64,000 bases of DNA, from positions 372,001 to 436,000 of the forward strand of contig NZ_RDQN01000002.1 in NCBI RefSeq assembly GCF_003703395.1, read 5' to 3'. The DNA is from Pseudoxanthomonas spadix (GTDB taxonomy: Bacteria; Pseudomonadota; Gammaproteobacteria; Xanthomonadales; Xanthomonadaceae). Shown one piece after another: positions 1 through 9,015 of the stretch (its first letter is position 1; each line of letters opens with the position of its first letter). The notes beneath the pieces were generated by a model that saw nothing but the letters and a program-made list of their open reading frames with translations, had not been told where the DNA came from and searched no databases. The position numbers and the translations under genes were made by a program.

Positions 1-574
1 TGGTGTCCACCGGCAGCACCAGCGGATGGTCCACGTCCAGCAGGTAGTGCGGGTTTGATGCGGCGGTGGGGACCTGGCCCGACTGGCGCATCTGGTCCGA
101 GCCGCGGTCCAGGCGACTGGTGAACTCCACGCCCTGGCCCAGGTACTCGTACTTCCACATCCACTGGTAGCCGGTGACCTTGATGGTCATCTCCGAATCA
201 CGGGTGTCGTACATGGCGATCAGCTTGGCCGTGGCCGGCCAGGCCATCACGACCAGGATGATCACCGGCACGATGGTCCAGATCAGTTCGGCGGTGGTGT
301 TGTGGCTGAACTGGGCGGCGACCGCGCCCTTGGACTTGCGGAACTTGAACATCGCATAGCCCATCGCGCCGAACACGATGACCCCGATGACCACGCACAC
401 CCACAGCACCACCATGTGCGCCTCGTAGGCCATCCGGGCGGTCTGGGTCACGCCCTTGCCCATGTTGAGCTGCCATTGCTTGGGATCGGCCTGCTGTGCC
501 AGGGCCATCCCGGGAAGTGCCACCAGCGCCAGCAGCATGCCCGCGTGCCTGCACCAAGCTTTCAGTTGCGTCAT
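1..574 (-). CDS. coxB: Cytochrome c oxidase subunit II (N-terminal part)
   Basis: The gene runs off the left edge, so only the N-terminal 191 or so residues are visible. They show a signal peptide after the start (MTQLKAWCRHAGMLLALV...), two transmembrane helices (about residues 50-75 and 90-115) and the beginning of the periplasmic cupredoxin domain with the conserved aromatic stretch GYQWMWKYEY. This is the subunit II layout; the CuA ligands would lie beyond the window. The protein would accept electrons from cytochrome c in the aerobic respiratory chain. The ATG at 574 is the first start in the open frame. DUF2244 lies just upstream on the same strand, a common neighbour in cox loci. Confidence 0.93.
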   Translation of the reverse strand, partial: MTQLKAWCRHAGMLLALVALPGMALAQQADPKQWQLNMGKGVTQTARMAYEAHMVVLWVCVVIGVIVFGAMGYAMFKFRKSKGAVAAQFSHNTTAELIWTIVPVIILVVMAWPATAKLIAMYDTRDSEMTIKVTGYQWMWKYEYLGQGVEFTSRLDRGSDQMRQSGQVPTAASNPHYLLDVDHPLVLPVDT

Positions 575-601
575 TGCCTAGACCCCACCCAGTGCCATCG
601 G

Positions 602-1075
602 TCACGGCCGCAGCGCGGCCGCCAGTAAAGCGCGTAACTGTGTTGCCAACTCCATTCGCTCGGCCGGCCCCAGAAGCGCTCCCACTTCCACGTACCTGCC
701 ACTGGAAGAGAGCGTGACCCGTTCACCGTCCCTGCCCACACCCAGCCGCACCCAGTAGGGATGGGCCCGGAACGCGGGTACAGGCTGGGTCGAGCGCCGC
801 ACCTCCACCAGCTCCGGGCCGATCGCGATCACTTCATCGCGTTGCCCGGACTTCCACACCGCCCGCAGCGCCAGCCCGACCAGCAGGCTGTGCAGGACCG
901 CGAACAGGGGAGCGAACACGTTGCCGGCCCACCACCCCATCGCCGCCGCCGCCCACATCAGGGCCGTGCAGGCCAGAAACAGCCACATGAACTGGGCGGC
1001 AGTCAGGGCGCGGGGCGGTCGCAGCGTCAGCCGCGCGTCCCGTCCCTGCGAACCCTGTGTCGCCACTTCGATCAC
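602..1075 (-). CDS. DUF2244 domain membrane protein
   Basis: The protein has about 157 residues. A short basic N-terminus is followed by two closely spaced hydrophobic segments (QFMWLFLACTALMWAAAAMG and VFAPLFAVLHSLLVGLAL) and a soluble C-terminal half containing ELVEVRR and WVRL. This is the DUF2244 layout. The family is often encoded beside cytochrome oxidase genes, as here, but its function is unknown. The reading frame stays open to 1453, but the conserved part begins near a GTG at 1075, which I chose; the start is uncertain. It is co-directional with coxB, with a 27-bp gap, and probably co-transcribed. Confidence 0.72.
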   Translation of the reverse strand: MIEVATQGSQGRDARLTLRPPRALTAAQFMWLFLACTALMWAAAAMGWWAGNVFAPLFAVLHSLLVGLALRAVWKSGQRDEVIAIGPELVEVRRSTQPVPAFRAHPYWVRLGVGRDGERVTLSSSGRYVEVGALLGPAERMELATQLRALLAAALRP

Positions 1076-1577
1076 GGCCCTGGCCCTGCGCGCTGCGGAA
1101 AACGTCTGAATGGTAGCCCCGCAGGACCCCTTGGGCAACCAAGCCGGCGTTTGTGCAAACGCACGTGAGCGACCCCCAAAAACGCCGGCAATCCGATGCC
1201 AGATTCTGCCTGCGCCGGGGCGTTTTTCCGCGCCGGATGGGCCTGGCGCGCTTCCGCTGCCGACGAAGTCCGCCGGTTTCACAGGGGCTTGGGCCAACGC
1301 CGGTGACGGAAAATCGCGCGGCGCCATTGCACCAATGGACCAGACCAGGCGTGCATCCAGGCCTACCCGAGGTGACCGATCGTGGCCGAAACAGCCCTGA
1401 AGGTCCGCCCCAGGACGAAGCTGGCCGCCATCGCCCCGTCGTTGACGGCCCAAACGTGTATGCCCCCGGCCGGGCGAACGAAGATGAACAGGCTGGCACG
1501 GTCTTTGCTAGATGTGCTGTCACAGCAACGCGGCCCGACCCATGCCGCGCGGCGCTGTCCGCAACGGGGGCACGACC
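1076..1577. other. Intergenic region between divergent DUF2244 and GGDEF genes
   Basis: About 500 bp contain the divergent promoters of the DUF2244/coxB side and the diguanylate cyclase. Open frames here lack recognisable motifs and I accept none as a gene. No clear promoter or operator consensus was seen. Confidence 0.5.
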
Positions 1578-2735
1578 ATGGCCAACTCGGTGTTCTTCAG
1601 CCTGATCAACGACTGCGCGCTGTCGCTGGCGTTGTTCTTCCTGTTTCTTTACGTGAGCCGGATCTCGCGCACGCTGCATGGCGTGGGCACCTGGGGCGCG
1701 GCGCACCTGGCCTACACCCTGGGCGCGGCCTTGATGGACCTGGGCACCGAAGCGCTGCGCGCACGTGGCCATCCCGTGGGCGCCAGCCTGACGACCAACC
1801 TGAGTGGCATCGCCGCCTGCGCCGGCATGACCGGGCTGGCCTGGGCGGTGGTGCAGTTCGTCCAGCAGCGGCGCCTGCGCCGCGGCGAACTGATATGGAT
1901 GCCGCTGGCGCTGCTGCTGCCGGTGGCGGCCTGGTGCATCGCCGGCACGCAGGCCTCGCAAGGCGTGGCGCTGACCGTGGTCGAGGTGCTCGCCCTGACG
2001 GTGATGATCTGGCAGCTGCGCACCCTGCGTGAGTCGCCCGACCGGGTACCGGCGCGCCTGATGATGGCCTCGTGCGCGCTGTTGATCGGCATTTACGCCA
2101 GCGTGGTGCCGGGCTGGTTCCGCGGCCGGTTCGGCATCGACGACATCTGGGTCAGCACCGACCTGGCCCTGTGGTTCATGCTCAACTTCTGCATGTTGAC
2201 CCTGACCAGCTTCCATGCGGCCGAAGCGCTGCGCCGCAGCGCGCTGATCGATCCGCTGACCGGCGCACTCAACCGACGCGGCCTGAGCCGCGGGCTGGAC
2301 CAGCGCCGCGCACCGGATGCGGCCGGCCTGCGCGAAGTCCTGGCCGTGCTGGCCCTGGACCTGGATCGCTTCAAGGCGATCAACGACGAGCACGGCCATC
2401 AGGCCGGCGACCAGGTGCTGCAGGCGTTTTCCGACGCGGTGCGCCGCTGCATCCGCCAGCAAGACCTGTTCGCGCGCACGGGAGGCGAGGAATTCATCGT
2501 GGTCAGCGCCGGACTGGACTGCGACCAGGCCGGCCAGCTGGCCGAGCGCATCCGCGCAGCCACCGAGCAGCTGCAGCTGCCGCAGCACCGGAGCCTGCAG
2601 GTCGGAGTCAGCGTCGGGGTGGCCTGCAGCGGACGGAACATGCCGGTCTCGGACCTGATGGCCCTGGCGGACCAGGCGCTGTATGCGGCCAAGCACGGCG
2701 GCCGCAACCGCGTGGAACTGCGCCAGGCGGCCTGA
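1578..2735 (+). CDS. Membrane-bound GGDEF diguanylate cyclase
   Basis: The 385-residue protein has six or seven hydrophobic segments in its first 210 residues, forming an integral membrane sensor. A GGDEF domain occupies about residues 220-380. The catalytic loop is GGEEF at 302-306, an active-type variant. Five residues upstream is RQQD (293-296), matching the RxxD product-inhibition I-site. It should therefore make cyclic di-GMP from two GTP and be feedback-inhibited. DPLTGALNRRG marks the domain start and no EAL domain follows. The start ATG at 1578 has a GGGGG tract upstream. The gene is followed by a hairpin terminator and appears monocistronic. Confidence 0.93.
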   Translation: MANSVFFSLINDCALSLALFFLFLYVSRISRTLHGVGTWGAAHLAYTLGAALMDLGTEALRARGHPVGASLTTNLSGIAACAGMTGLAWAVVQFVQQRRLRRGELIWMPLALLLPVAAWCIAGTQASQGVALTVVEVLALTVMIWQLRTLRESPDRVPARLMMASCALLIGIYASVVPGWFRGRFGIDDIWVSTDLALWFMLNFCMLTLTSFHAAEALRRSALIDPLTGALNRRGLSRGLDQRRAPDAAGLREVLAVLALDLDRFKAINDEHGHQAGDQVLQAFSDAVRRCIRQQDLFARTGGEEFIVVSAGLDCDQAGQLAERIRAATEQLQLPQHRSLQVGVSVGVACSGRNMPVSDLMALADQALYAAKHGGRNRVELRQAA

Positions 2736-2761
2736 GCGACGCGCAGGCGGCAGACAGGGGA

Positions 2762-2786
2762 AACCCCGCGGCAGGCGGGGTTGTTT
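2762..2786 (+). terminator. Rho-independent terminator after the GGDEF gene
   Basis: An 8-bp perfect stem (AACCCCGC / GCGGGGTT) with a 5-nt loop is followed by GTTT. It lies 27 bp after the GGDEF stop codon. Confidence 0.75.
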
Positions 2787-3049
2787 CGCATCGACCGACC
2801 CGCCGGGCCGACGGTCGTGTCGTGATCGTTGACGGGCCGGGTGTTGTCCGGCTGGACCGAACCCAGGGTCGATGGTGAGCCAGGCGCCCGGTGCATGCGG
2901 CTGAGGCACCTTGCGTGACGGAAGCAACTCCCGACATGCGACGCGGTGTGCCAGTATGCCGGCTCGAGTTAACCCAACCGCAAGGTTCAGACAGATTCAG
3001 CCGGGTTCAGGCCTGGAATGGCACGCCCGTCCCCTGGACCGCTCCGACC

Positions 3050-3742
3050 GTGTTCATCGCCACCCCTTCCCGCCGCAAGCCCTCCGTGCGCTGGGCCACC
3101 CCCGTGCTGTTCGCGCTGCTGTGGCTGGCGTTCCTGTGGGCGGTCACCCGCCCGGCCGGCCTGTACGGCAACCTGCTGCTGAAGTGGGGCGCGCTGACCA
3201 GCGGGCTGGAAACCCCGCGCGACTGGCTGCAGGGCCTGACCGATGGCTCGGTGCTGCGCCTGTTCACCGCGCTGTTCCTGCACGCCGACTGGGCCCACCT
3301 GCTGGGCAACCTGGTGTTCCTGCTGATTTTCGGGCTGCCGGCCGAGCGGGCGATGGGCCCGTGGCGGTTCCTGCTGCTGTTCCTGCTGGGCGGGGCGTTG
3401 TCCAACCTGGCCGCAGTGCTGGTGATCGGCGCGCCGGACCGGGTGATCATCGGCGCCAGCGGCGCGGTGTCGGCAGTGATCGGCGCATACCTGGCGCTGT
3501 TTCCCAATGCCAAGCTCGGGGTGGTGGTGCCGCTGGGCCTGTTCCTGCAGTTCGTCAGGGCCCCGGCCTCGGTCCTGATCGGGGTGTGGGCGCTGCTGCA
3601 GGTGCTGTTTGCCTACATCGGGCCGGCCTTTGGCGCGGTGGCCTGGTCGGCGCACCTGGCCGGATTCGTGTTCGGCGTGGTGTTCGCGCTGTTTGTGCGT
3701 GCGGCCATTGCCCGGCGGATGCGCCGACGCCACGGCTACTGA
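3050..3742 (+). CDS. Rhomboid family intramembrane serine protease
   Basis: The protein has about 230 residues and six hydrophobic helices. The rhomboid signature is complete: HADWAHLLGN in an early helix, the catalytic serine in GASG (Ser137) and the catalytic histidine in AHLAGF (His202), counted from the chosen start. It should cleave transmembrane substrates within the inner membrane. The frame is open to 2891, but that N-terminal extension is unlike the family, so I place the start at the GTG at 3050. No strong ribosome site supports either choice. It is followed by the separate small gene for DUF1820. Confidence 0.88.
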   Translation: MFIATPSRRKPSVRWATPVLFALLWLAFLWAVTRPAGLYGNLLLKWGALTSGLETPRDWLQGLTDGSVLRLFTALFLHADWAHLLGNLVFLLIFGLPAERAMGPWRFLLLFLLGGALSNLAAVLVIGAPDRVIIGASGAVSAVIGAYLALFPNAKLGVVVPLGLFLQFVRAPASVLIGVWALLQVLFAYIGPAFGAVAWSAHLAGFVFGVVFALFVRAAIARRMRRRHGY

Positions 3743-3816
3743 CCGCGCCGGTGGAAAAGCGGCATGCGCGCCTCCATGTTGTGCGGCATCCTTTTGCCTT
3801 TTCGCAGATCCAGGCC

Positions 3817-4140
3817 ATGTCCAAGCCCCTCTACAAGGTGACCTTCCTCAACCACGGCAAGGTGTACGAGCTCTACGCGCACCGGGTGGCCTCCTCCAAC
3901 GCGCTGTGGGGCTTCACCGAGGTTGGCGAACTGGTGTTCGACGTGCACGAGGGCCTGGTCATCGACCCGACCGAGGAGCGCCTGCGCGAAGAGTTCGGCA
4001 ACACCCGCGTGCTGCACCTGCCGATGCAGAGCATCGTGCGGGTGGAGGAAGTGGAGAAGAAGGGCGCCAGCGCGATCCGCGACGCGGCCAGCGGCGAGAA
4101 GGTCGTCACCCCGTTTCCGATGCCCGCACGACCGCGCTGA
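3817..4140 (+). CDS. DUF1820 family protein
   Basis: This 107-residue soluble protein begins MSKPLYKVTFLNHGKVYELY and contains WGFTEVGELVF and LHLPMQSIVRVEEVEK. These are the conserved blocks of DUF1820, a proteobacterial family of unknown function. The start ATG at 3817 gives the usual family N-terminus. It lies 74 bp after the rhomboid gene on the same strand and converges with ctpA. Nothing in the sequence suggests a specific role. Confidence 0.85.
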   Translation: MSKPLYKVTFLNHGKVYELYAHRVASSNALWGFTEVGELVFDVHEGLVIDPTEERLREEFGNTRVLHLPMQSIVRVEEVEKKGASAIRDAASGEKVVTPFPMPARPR

Positions 4141-4192
4141 CCGATGCTGGTCGTCATTGCCGACGACGAGCAGTGAACGCGGCGCGCCGGGA

Positions 4193-5734
4193 TCACCGCT
4201 TGCCGTTGGTGTCTGCAGGTGGCGGGGCGGGGGTGGCCGGCGCAGGGACCGGCGTCGGCGCCACCTGGGTGGCCGGCGCGGTTGGCCTGGCGGCTGCAGG
4301 CCTGGCGGGCACCGCGGCTGGCTTGGGCGCTGGCTTGGGCCTGGCTGCGGCGGCCTTCATCGCTGCGGCCACCGAGCCCGGCTGCTTCAACTCGGCCAGG
4401 GCCTGGTCGACCGGCTTGTCGCCGTTGAGCACCTCGCCGGCGGTGTAGCCCTCGCTGCCTTCCTGATCACCCTGCAGGTGACCGGGAAGTGCGGCTTCGC
4501 TGTAGTCGGCCAGCGCGGCGGGGAGGTCCTGGTCAGCCGGTTGGTCGGGCTTGAGCACCACGTCGGGCCCGATGCCGGTGGCCTGGATCGACTTGCCGCT
4601 GGGCGTGAAGTAACGCGCGGTGGTCAGCTTGACCGAGTCGCCGTTGTCCAGCGGCAGCACCGTCTGCACCGAGCCCTTGCCGAAGGTCCGCGAACCGATG
4701 ATGCGCACGCGGCCGTTGTCGCGCAGCGCGCCGGCCAGCACCTCGGCCGCACTGGCCGAACCGGCATCGACCAGCACCACCATCGGCACGCCCCTGAGGC
4801 GATCGCCAGGGGTGGCGTCGAACCTGGTGTCGCTGATCGCGATACGGCCGCGGGTGGTGACGATGGTGCCCTTGTCCAGCAGGTCGTCGGCGACCTGCAC
4901 CGCCGAGGTCAGCAGGCCGCCGGGATTGCTGCGCAGGTCCAGCACCACGCCCTTGAGGGGGCCCTTGGCCTTGAGCCCATCGACGGCCTTCTGGAAATCG
5001 GCGCCGGTATCGGCCTGGAAGGCGCTGATGCGGATGTAGCCATAGCCCGGCTCGAGCAGGCGCGAGCGCACGCTGGCCACGCGGATGGTCTCGCGGGTCA
5101 GGGTCTTGTCGAACGGCCTGGCGATCTTGTCGCGGACGATGGTCAGGGTGACCTTGCTGCCGGGCGCACCACGCAACGGACCCATCGAATCTTCCCCACT
5201 GCCCAGCGGCTTGCCGTCGATGGCGATGATCACATCGCCGGACTGGATGCCGGCGCGCGCGGCCGGGGTGCCATCGATCGGGGCGACCACCTTCAAGGTG
5301 CCGTCCGGCTGGGCCAGCAGTTCCACGCCGATGCCGTCGTAGGCGCCATTGGCCTGCTCATCGAAGCTCTGCGCGTCCTCCTTGTCCAGGTAGGCGCTGT
5401 GCGGGTCCAGGTCCAACAGCAGGCCGCGGATGGCCGAGTGCATGAGTTTCTTGTCGTCGACCGGCTCGACGTAGGCCTGCCGGACCGCGTTGAACACCGC
5501 CACGAAGCGGCGGATCTCCTCCAGCGGGACCTCCGAGGGCGTGGATTCGGCCGCTGAGGGGTCGTCGCTGGAACCGACCTGCCCGGTCTGGTCCTCATCG
5601 TCCTCCTGGGCCTGGGCCGGCCGCGCGGGGGCCTGCTGTTGCGGGGTGTCCTGCGCTGCGGGCGCGACCTCCTGGGCCAGGGCCACCGGCGCCAGCGCCA
5701 GCAGCAGGGAGGTCAGCAACAGGGACACGCGCAT
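4193..5734 (-). CDS. ctpA: Carboxyl-terminal processing protease (S41 family)
   Basis: The 513-residue protein has a signal peptide (MRVSLLLTSLLLALAPVALA), an acidic low-complexity linker to about residue 65, a PDZ domain (about 125-205, GIGVEL and SGDVIIAIDG) and the S41 catalytic core. GSASAAEVLAG (325-335) carries the serine nucleophile and RTFGKGSVQT the lysine (Lys353). An Ala/Pro-rich tail of about 80 residues ends the protein. It should act in the periplasm, trimming protein C-termini. I prefer the ATG at 5734, with CGGAG seven bases upstream, over the ATG at 5755. EnvC lies just upstream on the same strand, a frequent CtpA neighbour. Confidence 0.93.
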   Translation of the reverse strand: MRVSLLLTSLLLALAPVALAQEVAPAAQDTPQQQAPARPAQAQEDDEDQTGQVGSSDDPSAAESTPSEVPLEEIRRFVAVFNAVRQAYVEPVDDKKLMHSAIRGLLLDLDPHSAYLDKEDAQSFDEQANGAYDGIGVELLAQPDGTLKVVAPIDGTPAARAGIQSGDVIIAIDGKPLGSGEDSMGPLRGAPGSKVTLTIVRDKIARPFDKTLTRETIRVASVRSRLLEPGYGYIRISAFQADTGADFQKAVDGLKAKGPLKGVVLDLRSNPGGLLTSAVQVADDLLDKGTIVTTRGRIAISDTRFDATPGDRLRGVPMVVLVDAGSASAAEVLAGALRDNGRVRIIGSRTFGKGSVQTVLPLDNGDSVKLTTARYFTPSGKSIQATGIGPDVVLKPDQPADQDLPAALADYSEAALPGHLQGDQEGSEGYTAGEVLNGDKPVDQALAELKQPGSVAAAMKAAAARPKPAPKPAAVPARPAAARPTAPATQVAPTPVPAPATPAPPPADTNGKR

Positions 5735-5823
5735 GCGGCAACTCCGGCGGATCATGGGGGGAGGTTAAAAGCGGTCTGGATTATGCGCCAAGCCGCGCCC
5801 ACGGCTCGTTTTGGCCGCCCTGC

Positions 5824-7131
5824 TCAGCGCTGCTGCAGCCACGAGGACGGATCCACCGGCGCGCCGCCCTTGCGCAGTTCGAAATACAGCGCCGGGCTTC
5901 CCCAGCCGCCGGAGCGGCCGACCCTGGCGATGGCATCGCCCTTGCTGACCGTGTCGCCGGCATCGCGCAGCAGCGACTCGTTGTGCGCGTACAGACTCAT
6001 GTAGCCGTTGCCGTGGTCGATGATCAGGATCAGGCCGTAGCCGGTCATCCACTCGGAAAAGACCACCGTGCCGTCGGCCACGGCGGTGACAGGGCTGCCC
6101 AGCGGCGCGCCGATCAGCACGCCCTGGCTGGCATGGCCGTCGGGCAGCTGGCCGCCGAAGCGGGCCAGCAGGTTGCCCGAGGCCGGCCAGCCCAGGCCGC
6201 CGACCTTGAGCGCCGGTGCGCTGGCGACCCTGGCCGGCGGCGGAGGTGGCGGGGTTTTACGCGGCGGTGGGGCGGGACGGCCCTGGGCCAGGGCAGTGTC
6301 GCGTTCCCTCTGTGCCTGTTCGCGGGCGCTGGCCTCGCGCGCGGCCTGTTCACGGCGCGCCCGTTCGGCCGCAGCACGGCGCTCGGCCTCGGCGCGTGCG
6401 GCGGCGGCGCGCAAGTTGGCCAGCAGGGTTTCCAGCGCCTTGGCATCGCGGCCCAGGGCCTGGACGCGGTCGCTGCGGTCTTCGTAGCGCTGGTCAAGCT
6501 GGCTGACCAGCCTGGCCTGCTCGCTGCGATCACGCTCGAGCTGGGCGAGCTGGCGCTGTTGTTCCTGGTGCGCCGCCTGCAGCGCGGCGCGGCGGGTCTG
6601 GATGTCCTGTTCCAGCGTGCGCAGTGCATCCAGCTGGACGGTGAGCGCGTCGATGCGCCGGGTGACATCGGCCTGCACGTAGCGGTGGTAGACCAGCGCG
6701 CGGTTTGCCTCGGCAACCGTGTCCTGCGACAGCAGCACCTTCAGCGGCGCGTTGGCGCCGGTCATGTAGGCCGCGCGCACCAGCTGCGACAGCGCGGCGC
6801 GCTCGCCGGACAGCTGCTGCTGCATGCTGTCACGCTTGGCCTGCAGCTGCGCCAGGGCGGCTTCTTCCTTCTTCAGCGCGGACCGGGTTTCAGCCAGCTC
6901 GCGGCTGCTGGTGCCGACCTGCTCGTCGGCCGCGCGCATCTGGCGCGAGGCCTGGCCACGCTGGCCCTCCAGCTCGCGGCGTTCGGCGGCCACGCGCTTG
7001 AGTTCCTTGCGGATGCCTTCGAGCTTCTTCTGCGCCTCGGTCTGGCCCTGCGCCAGGGCGAGGCCACAGCCGGCCGTGGCCAGCGCGAGCAGCAGCGCCA
7101 GCCGTCCGAAGCGCCGCGATGCCTGCTTCAT
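5824..7131 (-). CDS. envC: Murein hydrolase activator EnvC
   Basis: The 435-residue protein has a signal peptide, a long coiled-coil region (about 25-270, rich in Glu, Gln, Arg and Ala) and a C-terminal LytM/M23 domain (about 330-435). The LytM domain is degenerate: the usual HxxxD metal motif reads HASQG and the usual HxH position reads YFEL. That fits EnvC, which does not cut peptidoglycan itself but activates the amidases for cell separation at the septum. Its ATG overlaps the stop of gpmI by four bases, the order gpmI-envC-ctpA being common in gammaproteobacteria. Confidence 0.92.
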   Translation of the reverse strand: MKQASRRFGRLALLLALATAGCGLALAQGQTEAQKKLEGIRKELKRVAAERRELEGQRGQASRQMRAADEQVGTSSRELAETRSALKKEEAALAQLQAKRDSMQQQLSGERAALSQLVRAAYMTGANAPLKVLLSQDTVAEANRALVYHRYVQADVTRRIDALTVQLDALRTLEQDIQTRRAALQAAHQEQQRQLAQLERDRSEQARLVSQLDQRYEDRSDRVQALGRDAKALETLLANLRAAAARAEAERRAAAERARREQAAREASAREQAQRERDTALAQGRPAPPPRKTPPPPPPARVASAPALKVGGLGWPASGNLLARFGGQLPDGHASQGVLIGAPLGSPVTAVADGTVVFSEWMTGYGLILIIDHGNGYMSLYAHNESLLRDAGDTVSKGDAIARVGRSGGWGSPALYFELRKGGAPVDPSSWLQQR

Positions 7132-8687
7132 CCGGCGATCAGGCTCTCGCCGGTCATCTCGGCCGGCTTGGGCAGGCCGAGCAGCTCCAGCAGGGTCGGG
7201 GCGACATCGCGCAGCGCCCCACCCTGGCGCAGGCGCACATCGGTGCGCTCGCCCACGTACACCAGCGGCACCGGCGCGGCGGTGTGGGCGGTGTGCGGCT
7301 GGCCGGTCTTGGGGTCGGCCATCATTTCCAGGTTGCCGTGGTCGGCGGTAATCACCAGCGCGCCGTGGGCGGCGCGCACGGCGGCCTCGATCTTGCCGAT
7401 GGCCACGTCCACCGCTTCGGCGGCCTTGATGGCCGCCTGCAGGATGCCGCTGTGGCCGACCATGTCCGGGTTGGCCAGGTTGCAGATGATCACATCGAAG
7501 CTGTCGGCCGCGATCGCCGCGACCAGCCTGTCGGTGACTTCCGGGGCGCTCATCTCCGGCTGCAGGTCATAGGTGGCCACCTTTGGACTGGGCACGAGGA
7601 TGCGCTGCTCGCCGGGGTACGGGTCCTCGCGCCCGCCGCTGAAAAAGAAGGTCACATGCGCGTATTTTTCGGTCTCGGCAATGCGCAGCTGGGTCAGGCC
7701 ATGGGCGGCCACCACCTCGCCCAGCGTGTTGCGCAGGTCGTCGGGGCCAAAGGCCACCGCCGCCGGCAGCCTGGCGTCGTATTCGGTCATGCACACAAAG
7801 CGCGCCAGCCTGGGCCTGCGCACCTGGAAGCCCTCGAACTGCGGCAACACGAACGCGCCGGTCAGCTGGCGGGCGCGGTCGGCGCGGTAGTTGAAGAAGA
7901 CCACCGCATCGCCATCGGCCATCGGCCCGGTGCCTGACCGGTGGCCGTCGCCGACGATCACGGTCGGCAGCACGAACTCGTCGTTCTCCCCGCGCGCATA
8001 GGCCGCTTCCAGCGCCTCAATGCCGGTGGCAGCGGTGAACTGGCCCTTGGCCTCCACGATCGCATCCCAGGCCTTGCGCAGCCGGTCCCAGCGCTTGTCG
8101 CGGTCCATGGCGAAATAGCGCCCGGACACCGACGCCAGGTGCGCGTTGCCCACTTCATCGCATTTGGCCTGGAGCTTCTCCAGGCTGGCCTTGGCCGAAC
8201 GCGGCGGCATGTCGCGCCCGTCCAGGAAGGCATGCACGGCGACCCGGGCCACGCCACGCTGCCTGGCCAGGTCCAGCAGTGCCCACAGGTGACGCTCATG
8301 GCTGTGCACGCCCCCTGGCGAGAGCAGGCCCATCAGGTGCAGGGTGCCGCCATCGGCCTTGACCGCCTCGCAAGCCGCGCTCAGCTCGGCATTGTCGAAG
8401 AAGCTGCCGTCCTCGATGGCCGCGTCGATCCGGGTCAGGTCCTGGTAGACGATGCGGCCGGCGCCCAGGTTCATGTGCCCCACTTCCGAATTGCCCATCT
8501 GCCCGTCCGGCAGGCCGACATGGCGGCCCTCGGTGTGGATCAGCGTGTTGGGGCAGGTCTTGAGCAGCCGTCGCCAGTTGGGCAGCGTGGCCTGGGCCAC
8601 GGCGTTGTCGGTGGGGTCTTCGCGGTAACCCCAGCCATCCAGGATCAGCAGGACGACGGGCTTGGGGCGCTGGACGGACTCGGACAC
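7128..8687 (-). CDS. gpmI: 2,3-bisphosphoglycerate-independent phosphoglycerate mutase
   Basis: The 519-residue enzyme interconverts 3- and 2-phosphoglycerate in glycolysis using two Mn ions. LILDGWG near the N-terminus carries the metal-binding aspartate. MGNSEVGH carries the phospho-serine (Ser67). Further metal ligands are visible in ITADHGN and HTAHT. Length matches the usual 510-520. I chose the GTG at 8687, preceded by AAGGAA, over upstream in-frame starts because VSESVQRPKPVVLLILDGWG gives the normal N-terminus. It is the first gene of a gpmI-envC-ctpA run. Confidence 0.95.
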   Translation of the reverse strand: MSESVQRPKPVVLLILDGWGYREDPTDNAVAQATLPNWRRLLKTCPNTLIHTEGRHVGLPDGQMGNSEVGHMNLGAGRIVYQDLTRIDAAIEDGSFFDNAELSAACEAVKADGGTLHLMGLLSPGGVHSHERHLWALLDLARQRGVARVAVHAFLDGRDMPPRSAKASLEKLQAKCDEVGNAHLASVSGRYFAMDRDKRWDRLRKAWDAIVEAKGQFTAATGIEALEAAYARGENDEFVLPTVIVGDGHRSGTGPMADGDAVVFFNYRADRARQLTGAFVLPQFEGFQVRRPRLARFVCMTEYDARLPAAVAFGPDDLRNTLGEVVAAHGLTQLRIAETEKYAHVTFFFSGGREDPYPGEQRILVPSPKVATYDLQPEMSAPEVTDRLVAAIAADSFDVIICNLANPDMVGHSGILQAAIKAAEAVDVAIGKIEAAVRAAHGALVITADHGNLEMMADPKTGQPHTAHTAAPVPLVYVGERTDVRLRQGGALRDVAPTLLELLGLPKPAEMTGESLIAG

Positions 8688-9015
8688 GGCGGGGATTTCC
8701 TTGCGGTGACAGGGCGCCGATTGTAGCGGCGCCCGCTGCAACGCCCCGTCTCGATGCAGGACCCGGCTTTGAATCTTCCGTGCACAGGCTGCATCCCGTC
8801 CCGGCAAGCACGAAAGGAAATCTCCACCATGGCCGGCCGCACCGGCCAGCTGCCCTGCGCCGCCCTCGGCCTGGCCTTGGGCCCTGGCCTACGGCAGCGA
8901 CACCGCCCCGGGCCAATGACCGCACTGTGCCAGCCCGGACAGGCGGGCCCGGCGCTGCCGGCGCCCGCATCGGGCTAGAATCCCCGGTTCCTGACGTCAC
9001 CTGCAAGGAACCTGC
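8688..9015. other. Intergenic region between gpmI and the M28 peptidase
   Basis: About 330 bp separate divergent genes and should hold both promoters. Short open frames (for example from 8828) have no recognisable features and I do not accept them. Confidence 0.5.

Noticed and set aside
834-2927. 697-residue minus-strand frame over the GGDEF gene
   Set aside because: Overlaps the whole diguanylate cyclase, which has clear motifs; no domain in the alternative.
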